Source of the DNA: Allopusillimonas sp008369125
Lineage (GTDB): Bacteria > Pseudomonadota > Gammaproteobacteria > Burkholderiales > Burkholderiaceae_B
DNA length: 64,000 nt
NCBI RefSeq assembly: GCF_008369125.1
Contig: NZ_VOAY01000003.1
Location: forward strand, 310,001-374,000
Direction: 5' to 3'
Below, piece after piece: positions 1 through 7,738 of this stretch; within the stretch, counting starts at the first letter, position 1, and every line of letters starts with the position of its first letter. The position numbers and the translations under genes were made by a program. Under the pieces are notes generated by a model that was not told where the DNA came from, searched no databases, and saw nothing but the letters and a program-made list of their open reading frames with translations.

Positions 1-816
1 CGTGTACATCAGCTCCCAATGAATTGAAATTGACTTGGTTTTGAATGGTCCAATATCGAGATCTTTCGGGTCGTCGATCAGCGCGAATTTGCCTTCCGGT
101 CGCATGATCGCTGCGATCTGAGGTACGTAGCTGGCGCTTTCGTTGAGGCCAGAAACAAAATCAACCTCCTTGATGCCCAGCTCCAACAACTGCGGCGCCC
201 AGGGCTCGCGATGATTGATAACGTAGTGGGCGCCATGCGCCAGAACCCAATCTCGTGTTTGCTTGCGTGAGGCAGTTCCGATGATGGTAATGCCGGTCAA
301 GCGGCGCGCGAGCTGAGTAAGAATGGACCCCACACCACCTGCAGCGCCCGTAACCAAGAGGACGGCGCTTTCGGTGGGATCGGCCTCATGGACCCGCAGG
401 CGGTCGAAGAGAATCTCCCATGCAGTGATTGCTGTCAGCGGCAAGGACGCTGCCTGCGCAAAGTCCAGCGACTGAGGCATCGGGCCCACGATGCGCTCGT
501 CGACAGCATGCAGTTCGCTATTACTACCTGGTCGAGTAATGTCACCCGCATACCAAACTTTCTCGCCAGGCTTGAAACGCGTGACCAACGGCCCCGTCGC
601 CCGAACAATCCCTGCGGCATCCCAACCCAAAATGCGTGGGGCCCCGTTTGGTACATCTCCATGAGCCCGAATTTTGGTGTCCGCTGGGTTCACGGAGACT
701 GCTCTCACCTCCACAAGAAGGTCGTGGTCGCGCAACTCAGGAGTACTGACATCAATGTCTTGCAGAGCCTCGGAATGGTCAATCGGATGGTTTTGGTAAA
801 AGCCAACAGCTTTCAT
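1..816 (-). CDS. Zinc-type alcohol dehydrogenase / quinone oxidoreductase family protein (3' end outside window)
   Basis: Reading leftwards from an ATG at 816, an open frame of 272 codons runs off the window edge without a stop. The start MKAVGFYQNHPIDH is typical of the medium-chain dehydrogenase family, with the GroES-like domain first and a nucleotide-binding motif (TGAAGGVGS) near residue 155. These proteins reduce quinones or carbonyls with NAD(P)H. I do not see the structural-zinc cysteine cluster, so it belongs to the zinc-less quinone reductase-like branch often annotated 'zinc-binding alcohol dehydrogenase family'. It is divergent from the LysR gene across about 100 bases, a classical regulator/target arrangement. 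Family members are about 335 residues, so roughly 60 are missing. Confidence 0.9.
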   Translation of the reverse strand, partial: MKAVGFYQNHPIDHSEALQDIDVSTPELRDHDLLVEVRAVSVNPADTKIRAHGDVPNGAPRILGWDAAGIVRATGPLVTRFKPGEKVWYAGDITRPGSNSELHAVDERIVGPMPQSLDFAQAASLPLTAITAWEILFDRLRVHEADPTESAVLLVTGAAGGVGSILTQLARRLTGITIIGTASRKQTRDWVLAHGAHYVINHREPWAPQLLELGIKEVDFVSGLNESASYVPQIAAIMRPEGKFALIDDPKDLDIGPFKTKSISIHWELMYT

Positions 817-915
817 AAGTGTGCTCCATGTTTGGTCTAAGGCTTACATTATGTCTATCCTCTTCTTTCGGAAACATGGGCTAATATCAGGAACACTTAT
901 CGTTTTTTAAAGAAA

Positions 916-1860
916 ATGATCCGACTCGATGACATCCATATCTTTGTACAGGCGGTCGATGCGGGAAGTTTTTCCGAGGCAGCTCGCCAGCTCAATATCG
1001 CCCCTGGCCTCGCGAGTGCCGCAGTGCAGCGGCTTGAGAAGGCGCTGAGCACCCGGCTATTCGTTCGATCAACACGAAGCATGCAATTATCAGCGGAGGG
1101 GGAGCGGTATCTGCCCTTTGCGCGCACAATGCTTGAGGCGCGTTCGCAAGGCCAACGCGCCGTAGCCAGCGATCAAAGCACCCTGTCTGGAAGTCTTCGC
1201 CTCTCGGTTCCTTCGGACTTCGGACGAAACCTGTTATTGGGATGGCTCGATGAGTTCCAGCATCAGCATCCGGCATTGTCTTTACACGTGCGCATGAGTG
1301 ACCGGGCCGCCGCGTTGACGCGAGATCCTCTGGATGCTGCCGTGCGCTACGGCGCACTATCAGACTCATCATTGGTGGCCATGCCACTCATCGAAAATAA
1401 CCGGCGCGCGCTATGCGCGGCACCTTCTTACCTGGAACGTGCTGGTACGCCAAGCGGTGTAGATGACCTTAGAAATCACAACTGCCTGCGTTTCGTCTGG
1501 AGCGAGCAACTTCATGAGCGGTGGTGTTTCACGCTTCCGAAAGGTAACCAGACTGTAGCCGTGTCCGGCGACCGTATCAGCGACGACGCGGAGGTCGTCC
1601 GCCGGTGGGCTGTTGCGGGCGAAGGGCTTATTTACAAATCGCGTCTGGACCTTATTCCGGATCTGCGCGCTGGCCGGTTAGTCGAGATCTTCCCGCCAAT
1701 GCATTGCGAACCCTCACCGCTCAATCTTATTTGTGCGGACCGCTCACGGCTGACACCGACAATCACTCAACTAAAGTACTTTCTTCAGGCTCGTTGCACG
1801 GCGCTGCTTGAGGATTATTGGCAGTATGTAAAGATCAGCGCTGTAGCACGCCTTCCATAA
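916..1860 (+). CDS. LysR-family transcriptional regulator
   Basis: The 314-residue protein has the N-terminal winged helix-turn-helix of LysR regulators (LDDIHIFVQAVDAGSFSEAA, then the recognition segment up to about residue 60), followed by a substrate-binding-like effector domain. The ATG at 916 places the helix-turn-helix at the usual distance from the N terminus; the upstream ribosome site is weak (AAAGAAA). It is divergently transcribed from the oxidoreductase at 1-816, so the 100-base gap at 817-915 should hold both promoters and the LysR site. LysR proteins of this subgroup commonly control a neighbouring quinone or aldehyde reductase in response to a small molecule. The effector cannot be read from sequence. 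Confidence 0.93.
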   Translation: MIRLDDIHIFVQAVDAGSFSEAARQLNIAPGLASAAVQRLEKALSTRLFVRSTRSMQLSAEGERYLPFARTMLEARSQGQRAVASDQSTLSGSLRLSVPSDFGRNLLLGWLDEFQHQHPALSLHVRMSDRAAALTRDPLDAAVRYGALSDSSLVAMPLIENNRRALCAAPSYLERAGTPSGVDDLRNHNCLRFVWSEQLHERWCFTLPKGNQTVAVSGDRISDDAEVVRRWAVAGEGLIYKSRLDLIPDLRAGRLVEIFPPMHCEPSPLNLICADRSRLTPTITQLKYFLQARCTALLEDYWQYVKISAVARLP

Positions 1861-1873
1861 CAGCATCACCCGC

Positions 1874-2089
1874 TTAATGCCTTTTCCCAGTCTTCTTGGC
1901 ACGGCACCAATACATGATATGGCCCTCGCAATTAAGCGGATGACAAGCCAGCGCACCCTTGCGTACCAAGCGGCAATTCTGACTCCGGCAGTTTGAGCAC
2001 CTGAAAGACGAACAGGGCTTCGGGCGGCCGAACCCAACGACTTTCCGCTCGAATGTGAATACAATATTTCTCTGGCACACCCAACACAT
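1874..2089 (-). CDS. Possible small cysteine-rich (zinc-ribbon-like) protein
   Basis: A 71-codon frame whose C-terminal half carries regularly spaced cysteines (CSNC, then C four residues later, then C-x4-C-x6-C) and a basic tail ending KKTGKRH. Such spacing suggests metal binding, but I do not recognise a family. The N-terminal half overlaps another open frame on the same strand and looks less protein-like, so a later start is possible. It would end next to the LysR stop and begin just upstream of the divergent J-domain gene. It could be a fortuitous frame; the case rests only on the cysteine pattern. Confidence 0.35.
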   Translation of the reverse strand: MCWVCQRNIVFTFERKVVGFGRPKPCSSFRCSNCRSQNCRLVRKGALACHPLNCEGHIMYWCRAKKTGKRH

Positions 2090-2120
2090 ACAAGCTCAAA
2101 CTTATCCTACAATTCTTTAG

Positions 2121-3188
2121 ATGCAAGTTACCACTACTAACGTCACTCCGCAGGCAAGTAAAACAGCACAGTCTCCCCAGGAGAAGCGTTTTGATCAGGC
2201 CTGGCACCGGGTGACCAACCAGCAGAAGGAAAATGATGGGTTCCGTGAGGATGCCCAAGCATTTGCCCAGGCTACACGCGCACGCATTCGGGACAAGGAA
2301 AAGGCTTACATGGACGTCATGTACGGTCTCTGTCTTCATCTGCTTTCTTTTTTCAGCAGAAAGTCTCTGGCGCGGTGGCAACGCGAAACGCTGCTGGAAT
2401 GGGTGGGTCAATATCTGCAGATTATGCAAAACAACCCTTTTGGCTCACATCTGAACATGGAGCCCATTCATCAGGGTCTGGAAGATGCGTTGGCTGTCAC
2501 CTATCCCGATTCGGAATATGCTGCAGACCCCAGCGACGAGGAAGATCTCCTTAGCGAGGAGCTGTTTGAGGAATTGTTTGCCAAGTTTGAGCAAGCCGGC
2601 AAGACAAGTGGCTCAGGGCAAAACGCAGATGAAGCAGATGCCGACGGGGCATACTTCGAGCATGAGCGGGCTCATGATCAGCAGCGCTATGACGAAAGCT
2701 TGGCATTGAAACGCCTTATGAAGTCTTCTTCAATGAATAAGTTGTTTCGCAAAGTCGCTGGTATTTTGCATCCGGACAAAGAGCCTGATGAAACAGAACG
2801 CCAGAATAAGAACCGTTTAATGGGCGAACTAATTCAGGCTCGAAACACCAATGACATTCCACGTATATTTTCTTTTTACATCGAGTATGTAGGCCAGTCG
2901 CCATTGCAAGAGCTGGGAGAGGATCTTGATGGTGCCACCCAATTGCTTGAACGGCAATATCGGCACCTATGCGATGAGAAAGAACGCATTCTGCACGAAG
3001 ACCCAATAACTGGCGCTTTATATCGACGGTTTCACAAGGAGACGCCTGCCGCGACACAACGCGCTATTACCAGGCATCTGAAAGAAACCCAGACCCAAAC
3101 CACCGCCTTGCAAGCCCTGCTAGAAGAGACTACCAGCCTGAAGAAGCTTAAGCCTTACCTGGAATTGCATTATGAGATGCTTCTGTAG
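2121..3188 (+). CDS. J-domain-containing protein
   Basis: A 355-residue hydrophilic protein with an acidic middle section (about residues 130-190) and a DnaJ-like segment near residues 205-250. The segment contains the diagnostic HPD tripeptide (H217-P218-D219, in GILHPDKEPDE) after a helix II-like stretch. J-domains stimulate the ATPase of a DnaK-type Hsp70. The domain is central rather than N-terminal, and the Gly/Phe and zinc-finger regions of DnaJ are absent, so this is a class C J-protein with an unknown client. The last 90 residues are predicted helical. The gene ends only 2 bases from the convergent thioesterase stop. No chaperone partner is encoded nearby. Confidence 0.8.
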   Translation: MQVTTTNVTPQASKTAQSPQEKRFDQAWHRVTNQQKENDGFREDAQAFAQATRARIRDKEKAYMDVMYGLCLHLLSFFSRKSLARWQRETLLEWVGQYLQIMQNNPFGSHLNMEPIHQGLEDALAVTYPDSEYAADPSDEEDLLSEELFEELFAKFEQAGKTSGSGQNADEADADGAYFEHERAHDQQRYDESLALKRLMKSSSMNKLFRKVAGILHPDKEPDETERQNKNRLMGELIQARNTNDIPRIFSFYIEYVGQSPLQELGEDLDGATQLLERQYRHLCDEKERILHEDPITGALYRRFHKETPAATQRAITRHLKETQTQTTALQALLEETTSLKKLKPYLELHYEMLL

Positions 3189-3190
3189 CA

Positions 3191-3619
3191 TCAGGCCTCT
3201 GCAGCAAATGTTGCCCGCTTGAATGAGCCCTGTGCCGTTGCAATAACCTCACCATCCTCATTTCGCAATTCTGCGGAAGAAAAATAAATCTTCCGCCCTT
3301 TCCCCATCAATTTGCCTATGGCTTCGACGCGACCCTCGCGTACTTTGCCAATGTAACTTATCGTCAAAGCAATCGTAGCAGCATGCTGTTGTGTTTCACT
3401 GGGTGCGGAGTAAAGGCCAGCGTATCCGCAGGCAGCGTCCAGCAATGTGGCGACAACACCCCCCTGCAGGTTCCTCTGACGATTAAGGTGTCGCGCGTCA
3501 ATATCCAGGATAAATCGGCACTCCTTAAGCTCCCAATGCGCGAGTCGTATTCCTAGTCCTTGTAGAAAAGGGTTGTCCATCAAATGCCCATCATTTTCCG
3601 CAGCGCTCATATTAATCAT
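3191..3619 (-). CDS. PaaI-type hotdog-fold thioesterase
   Basis: The 142-residue protein matches the single hotdog domain of PaaI/YbgC-like thioesterases. It has the HLNRQRNLQGGVVATLLDAACG stretch, in which the asparagine/glutamine and the GG-V-A-LLD helix form the acyl-CoA pocket, followed by the long beta strands of the fold. Members hydrolyse aryl- or acyl-CoA thioesters to release CoA. The start may be the ATG at 3619 or a methionine a few codons later (MSAAEN); both keep the full domain. It is convergent with the J-domain gene and its 5' end faces the EamA gene. Substrate cannot be inferred from the context. Confidence 0.9.
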   Translation of the reverse strand: MINMSAAENDGHLMDNPFLQGLGIRLAHWELKECRFILDIDARHLNRQRNLQGGVVATLLDAACGYAGLYSAPSETQQHAATIALTISYIGKVREGRVEAIGKLMGKGRKIYFSSAELRNEDGEVIATAQGSFKRATFAAEA

Positions 3620-3755
3620 CCATTCCGATATAAATTCGCATCGACTTTACGGTAAAGCCGGTATCCTCTTTTACGTTCTTTGCCAGAATAGACTATACGC
3701 ACTGACGCGGACAGGATTGACGCGTAATATTGTCGGCACAAATCGGGGGGAAGAC

Positions 3756-4688
3756 TTGGGTGGCTCACCCAAGCTCCGGTGCGGAGAAATTACCATTTAC
3801 AAAGCCTACGCGCTTCTTGCTTTGACCACGCTCTTCTGGGCGGGTAATTCGATTGCCGGCAAGTTGGCAGTCGGTCACGCCTCGCCCATGGTTCTTGTTA
3901 CGGCGCGTTGGGCGAGCGTAATGGCGGTGCTATATGTGTTCAATCGGGGGCATATTGCCACAGACTGGCAGGTGATCCGGTCACGATTACGCTATCTGCT
4001 GCTGTTGGGAGCGCTTGGTTTTACCGTCTTTAGCGTCGCGCTTTATTACGCACTTGTCTACACCACCGCCATCAATTCCAGCATTCTGCAGGGGGGCATG
4101 CCCCTTTTCGTATTCGCGGCGAGTTTCATTTTATTTTCCAGCCGTATAGGTGTAGAGCAAGCAGTCGGTTTTGTATTCTCTTTCATAGGCGTGATCATCA
4201 TCGCCATGCGGGGCGATCTGGCCAATCTGATTGAGCTAGACGTCAATGTTGGCGATGCGCTCATGCTGGTCGCCATCATTGCGTACGGTGTATATACTGC
4301 GGCACTACGCAGTAAGCCTCAGATGCACTGGACGAGCCTAATATTCACCTTGTGCCTTGGGGCTACACTGGCGTCCCTTCCTTTGCTGGCCGTCGAGGCC
4401 GTTCAGGGTGAGACCATGCTTCCGGATATGCGTGGTTGGGCGATCATCAGCTATATCGTTATCTTCCCCTCATTGCTGGCCCAGGTCTTTTATATTCGGG
4501 CGGTTGAACTCATCGGCGCCAACCGGGCTGGCCTGTTTATCAACTTGCTACCTGTTTGGGGAACCCTGTTGGCGGTGACTATCCTCAAGGAGGCATTTAA
4601 CTTTTATCATGCGGCGGCTTTGATCATGATTCTGGCGGGAATCAGCCTGGCCGAATATGGTGGGCGAAAGCTAAGTAAACACGCGTAG
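3756..4688 (+). CDS. EamA/DMT-family transporter (probable TTG start)
   Basis: About 310 residues with ten hydrophobic segments in two EamA repeats; the first starts at TLFWAGNSIAGKLAVGHASP, the typical N-terminal helix of drug/metabolite exporters. The open frame extends upstream to 3573, but that would overlap the divergent thioesterase and add a non-membrane leader. I prefer the TTG at 3756, which has a strong GGGGGG ribosome site five bases upstream. Family members export amino acids, purines or drugs in the inner membrane; the substrate is unknown. A second, less similar EamA gene lies at 12208-13143. Confidence 0.88.
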   Translation: MGGSPKLRCGEITIYKAYALLALTTLFWAGNSIAGKLAVGHASPMVLVTARWASVMAVLYVFNRGHIATDWQVIRSRLRYLLLLGALGFTVFSVALYYALVYTTAINSSILQGGMPLFVFAASFILFSSRIGVEQAVGFVFSFIGVIIIAMRGDLANLIELDVNVGDALMLVAIIAYGVYTAALRSKPQMHWTSLIFTLCLGATLASLPLLAVEAVQGETMLPDMRGWAIISYIVIFPSLLAQVFYIRAVELIGANRAGLFINLLPVWGTLLAVTILKEAFNFYHAAALIMILAGISLAEYGGRKLSKHA

Positions 4689-4760
4689 TTGGTTCGCAAC
4701 GAATGGGCGTTACTGATGCAAGGTTATAGCGAACTTAAGTCAGGTACTGCACGTGCACAC

Positions 4761-5177
4761 TCAGCCCCAAGGATCAATGACCTCGATGCCGCAAGCGCAA
4801 AAATCCCTGACGTTACGGGTAGCCAGGCGAGCCCCGCGAGACTTGGTAATTGCTGCAATCATGGCGTCGAACTGGCTGATAGGCTTGCCGCAGTTTTTTC
4901 GTGCTGCAGCGATCTTTGCATAGTGATCGGCTGCGTCCCTGTCAAAATCTAATACCTGGCCAGCCATATCAAGCGAAAAAATCTTCCCGATCGCGTCAAG
5001 CAGCATTGTTTTACGTTGCCCCTCAGATAACAACTGCGCCCCGTAGAGCAATTCTGCGCGCGTCACCGTGGTAGTGAATAGTACTGAGCGAGACTGTGCC
5101 GCAAACCATGACAGGGGGCGCTCATCCGGCGCAGGGCGCAAGAGTTCAGACAGCACGTTCGTGTCCAGAACGATCAT
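4761..5177 (-). CDS. fitB: PIN-domain ribonuclease toxin (FitB/VapC family)
   Basis: A 138-residue PIN domain. It begins MIVLDTNVLSELLRP with the first catalytic aspartate, has TRAELLYG with the conserved glutamate near residue 42, and ends with FDAMIAA and ATRNVRDF carrying the remaining acidic metal ligands. These toxins are Mg-dependent RNases that cleave tRNA or other RNA when free of antitoxin. The start codon overlaps the antitoxin stop by four bases (ATGA), so the two are translationally coupled. The symbol is a family-level assignment based on the FitA-like partner; VapC would be an equally fair name. Confidence 0.9.
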   Translation of the reverse strand: MIVLDTNVLSELLRPAPDERPLSWFAAQSRSVLFTTTVTRAELLYGAQLLSEGQRKTMLLDAIGKIFSLDMAGQVLDFDRDAADHYAKIAAARKNCGKPISQFDAMIAAITKSRGARLATRNVRDFCACGIEVIDPWG

Positions 5178-5425
5178 GTATCAAACTCCGGCGGATTACG
5201 GATAGCTTCTCTAGGCGCCAGCACCAAGTCAACCTCACCCAAAGGGCTGACGCGCGCGCGGATAGCCTCGATGAGTGATTGACCAGACCTCGGCGAAGCA
5301 GAAAGGGCCGCTCGTAGTATGTCTCGTGCTTCATCCTCCATCGAGCGGCCATGCATCGCCGCCTGCACACGCAGACGCTTTTTTAATTGCTCGTCGATAT
5401 TGCGGATGGTCATTGTTGTTGCCAT
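5174..5425 (-). CDS. fitA: Ribbon-helix-helix antitoxin (FitA-like)
   Basis: An 83-residue protein with an N-terminal Arc/MetJ-type ribbon-helix-helix (MTIRNIDEQLKKRLRVQAAMHGRSMEDEARDIL) and a C-terminal tail that should wrap the PIN toxin. The motif RSMEDEAR is diagnostic of the FitA/plasmid-stability (StbC) group. It is the first gene of the bicistronic module and should repress it together with the toxin by binding the paired palindromes at 5439-5469, directly upstream of its ribosome site (GGAGG at about 5431-5436). Confidence 0.92.
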   Translation of the reverse strand: MATTMTIRNIDEQLKKRLRVQAAMHGRSMEDEARDILRAALSASPRSGQSLIEAIRARVSPLGEVDLVLAPREAIRNPPEFDT

Positions 5426-5438
5426 ATGCCACCTCCGT

Positions 5439-5469
5439 AAGTCAGTGACTTAATTTTAGTCAATGACTA
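5439..5469. promoter_or_regulatory. Paired palindromes, probable FitA/FitB operator
   Basis: Two perfect 13-base palindromes lie just upstream of the antitoxin gene: AAGTCAGTGACTT at 5439-5451 and TAGTCAATGACTA at 5457-5469. They share the half-site AGTCA and have centres 18 bases apart. This is the expected layout for two ribbon-helix-helix dimers bridged by a toxin tetramer, as in characterised FitAB operators, though the half-site sequence is not theirs. Binding is inferred. Confidence 0.7.
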
Positions 5470-5515
5470 ATGATGAAGCAACCGGCAGCATACCAACCCA
5501 CATCCTCAAGGAGCG

Positions 5516-6139
5516 TTGCGTAAATTCAGCAGAGTAAGCTTCAATATGATCATGCTCATTCTCTTGCAACCTGCATTCCCACTGAAGGGGGCGTTTGGCG
5601 GCTCTCTGGTCAACTCCATCGTCGTCGTCTTGGCCCCGCTGACCGCCCTCGTTGCGTTCCGGCTTATTTATCATTCCACCCCGACCACCTGCATAAAGAC
5701 GCTCATCGGCATGATGATGCAAGACGTTCAGGACATTGCTGGTGGCCAGAGGCTGGCAACCGCCGGCCACGAGACTCGACACGCGCGGCTGTATCGCCGT
5801 CTGATAACGCTGGTTCGATGGATGAACAAGTCGAGCGATCAGAATATACCGGCACTGGGCGGTGGCCTAGCCTTGCAAAGCCTGAGCACTGTGGCGCTAC
5901 GTGCTCACGTGTTACTACATATGCCAGACATTACACCTGGCACTGCACGCCGCCTGCAAACCTTACTTAAGCGTATGCGCAGCCTGAAGCATCAGCCTGA
6001 GCACGTCATTCGAGCGCTGGATCGCACCGCGACCAGGCTTACACGTGATTTCCCCGTCGAGGCCCGATTGCTTCGCGAGACGGCGCACGTCATGCAGGTG
6101 AATGCGGCTTTCTTTGATGAGGCGAGAGGCGCTAGGTAG
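5516..6139 (+). pseudogene. C-terminal remnant of a FUSC (fusaric-acid-resistance-type) transporter
   Basis: The 207 codons match only the last part of FUSC/AaeB-like efflux proteins. There is a hydrophobic stretch (FNMIMLILLQPAFPLKG, then LVNSIVVVLAPLTALVAFRLI) and then the cytoplasmic C-terminal domain (MMMQDVQDIAG, RLYRRLITLVRW, LALQSLSTVALRAHVL). Intact relatives have about 650-750 residues and an N-terminal membrane bundle that is missing here. The coding similarity starts abruptly beside the FitAB operator, so the 5' part was deleted or displaced, perhaps when the toxin-antitoxin module arrived. No convincing ribosome site precedes the ATG. Expression is doubtful. Confidence 0.6.
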
Positions 6140-6283
6140 CGCCAATCGTTTGAACTAAGCGCGAAAATACCTACTAACTGCCTGCCAAAGCGGCCGTCTT
6201 ATAAACAAGGGCTTTCGACCGGTGGCACAGTACTTGCTATGGGAAAGGTGACAGACTTTGTCGCCACATAGGAGATTATTCGT

Positions 6284-6751
6284 ATGAAAAAGCTTATTGC
6301 TATCGCTGCTTGCACAATGCCCATGGTCTTTGCGTCCACGGTTCACGCACAGGATAAAACAGCGGACACGACTAAGACCGCTCCTGCAGCCACCACGATG
6401 CCAAGCACCCCGGCCCCGAACGCCGCAACACCGGCTCCCATGAATAATGAAAAGGCAGATATGGACAAACAACACCAGAACATCTCAGGCATAAGTGTCA
6501 AAAAATCTATTATGGGCAAGGCGGTTTACAACGAAGCCGACGAAAAAGTTGGGGATATCAACGACGTAGTAATTACGACTGATGGCCAAGCTGCCTACTT
6601 TGTTGTGGGTGCAGGCGGTTTCTTGGGCATGGGCGAGCATGACGTTGCCATCCCTTACGAGAAAATCAAGCAAAATGGTGACAAGCTCGTGTTGCCAGGC
6701 TTCACTAAAGACCAGCTGAAAGCCCTTCCCAAAGTGGAAGTTAAAAAGTAA
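6284..6751 (+). CDS. Secreted PRC-barrel domain protein
   Basis: A 155-residue protein with a cleavable signal peptide (MKKLIAIAACTMPMVFASTVHAQ), a low-complexity Thr/Ala/Pro linker (about residues 24-60) and a PRC-barrel domain at about 70-145 (IMGKAVYNEADEKVGDINDVV, FVVGAGGFLGMGEHDVAIP). Periplasmic PRC-barrel proteins of this type are common in stress-tolerant proteobacteria; their biochemical role is unsettled. A good AGGAG ribosome site lies at about 6270-6275. A hairpin terminator candidate follows 45 bases after the stop. Confidence 0.9.
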   Translation: MKKLIAIAACTMPMVFASTVHAQDKTADTTKTAPAATTMPSTPAPNAATPAPMNNEKADMDKQHQNISGISVKKSIMGKAVYNEADEKVGDINDVVITTDGQAAYFVVGAGGFLGMGEHDVAIPYEKIKQNGDKLVLPGFTKDQLKALPKVEVKK

Positions 6752-6796
6752 GCCTTAGTTACACCTACTGTTAGAGGCCTGCCTCCGAGAGTAACA

Positions 6797-6840
6797 GCGG
6801 CCGCCACAAGCCTGCACCAATGGGCTCGGCGGCCGCTTTC
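6797..6840 (+). terminator. Hairpin downstream of the PRC-barrel gene
   Basis: A nine-base perfect stem (GCGGCCGCC at 6797-6805 with GGCGGCCGC at 6828-6836) and a 22-base loop, followed by a short TTTC. The stem is strong, but the loop is long and the T-run short, so termination efficiency is uncertain. Confidence 0.5.
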
Positions 6841-7017
6841 ATTGCTTCGAGCGTGAGGTTAAGCAGGCTAATACCAACTATGCATCAGACCCGAATGCTC
6901 GTACAAGTCGTGCATTTCAAGATATTGTGAATGTGTGCTTCCGATAGACGCCCGATTTACAACGGGAGTCTGTGTAGATCTTTATAGCGATTGTATTTAT
7001 TACTATTTTCTGCCCGC

Positions 7018-7536
7018 TCACGCTAGCAGATTGCCCCTAAATATATCAAAGGCTTTTCCTGCACTGAGCGCGCGTGCTTTGGTTTTGGCTTCTAGTATCG
7101 GAGCCGCAAGTTGCCGCAGGTCTATGCCGTTGGATATGACCTTCAAAAACACCTCTCCCTCTTCCTCCGAAACATGTTGATTGATAAATTTTTCAAGCAC
7201 GGCAAATCGAGCTTGGTACAGGTCATCGCCAGGCTTCATATACTTTAATAAGGCAATTAAATCCCTCGCACTTTCCACCTGAACATTAGCTTCGTCCAAG
7301 AGGTCGTTAAACGACTCAGGATCGGCGTTTCGCAGATATGGATAAAGGTGTTTTTGTTCGATTTCTGCGTGTTCAGTAAGTGCTAAGCAGGTCTGCTGCA
7401 CTATCGAATGCCTTTCGACGTCGTTGTTGGCCAACTTGAAATCTTTGAACAGCGCCTCGACCTCACAATGATCATCGATCAGCATCCCAAGTACGCTTTT
7501 ATGGGTAGTAATGGCCCCAGTTATGTCTTTGGACAT
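7018..7536 (-). CDS. Hemerythrin-domain (HHE) protein, copy 1
   Basis: A four-helix HHE cation-binding domain with the expected histidine/glutamate ligands in SVLGMLIDDHCEVEALF, LTEHAEIEQKHLYPYL and INQHVSEEEGEVF. Such proteins bind a di-iron centre and sense or buffer O2, NO or peroxide in the cytoplasm. I place the start at 7536 (MSKDITGA), which has a clean AGGAGAG ribosome site; an upstream GTG-type extension adds no domain. The product is 172 residues. It is clearly paralogous to the gene at 34707-35201; both copies share the SVLGMLIDDH-EV-ALFK opening and a charged C terminus. Confidence 0.93.
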   Translation of the reverse strand: MSKDITGAITTHKSVLGMLIDDHCEVEALFKDFKLANNDVERHSIVQQTCLALTEHAEIEQKHLYPYLRNADPESFNDLLDEANVQVESARDLIALLKYMKPGDDLYQARFAVLEKFINQHVSEEEGEVFLKVISNGIDLRQLAAPILEAKTKARALSAGKAFDIFRGNLLA

Positions 7537-7738
7537 GTTTTCTCTCCTTGACGGTGTCACAGCCGATATACGTGGTGTTGAAGACAGCCGCAAGGCCCGT
7601 GCCTATGATTCAGAATAAAAGAACCGCGCAGAACGCGCCACTACAAACGTATTCATGCCCGGCATGCGGCGCCTTGCCACTACCGTCGCCTGATTATTAA
7701 GGTAAGAACGAGTCTGCGCGACCTGGTTACCAGCTGCG

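Noticed and set aside
2090..2429. Upstream part of a 165-codon - strand frame overlapping the J-domain gene.
   Set aside because: It is antisense to the J-domain gene; the alternative reading with the cysteine pattern in the adjacent gap is more plausible.
3573..3755. N-terminal extension of the EamA gene.
   Set aside because: It overlaps the divergent thioesterase and adds no membrane segment; the TTG at 3756 with GGGGGG is the better start.
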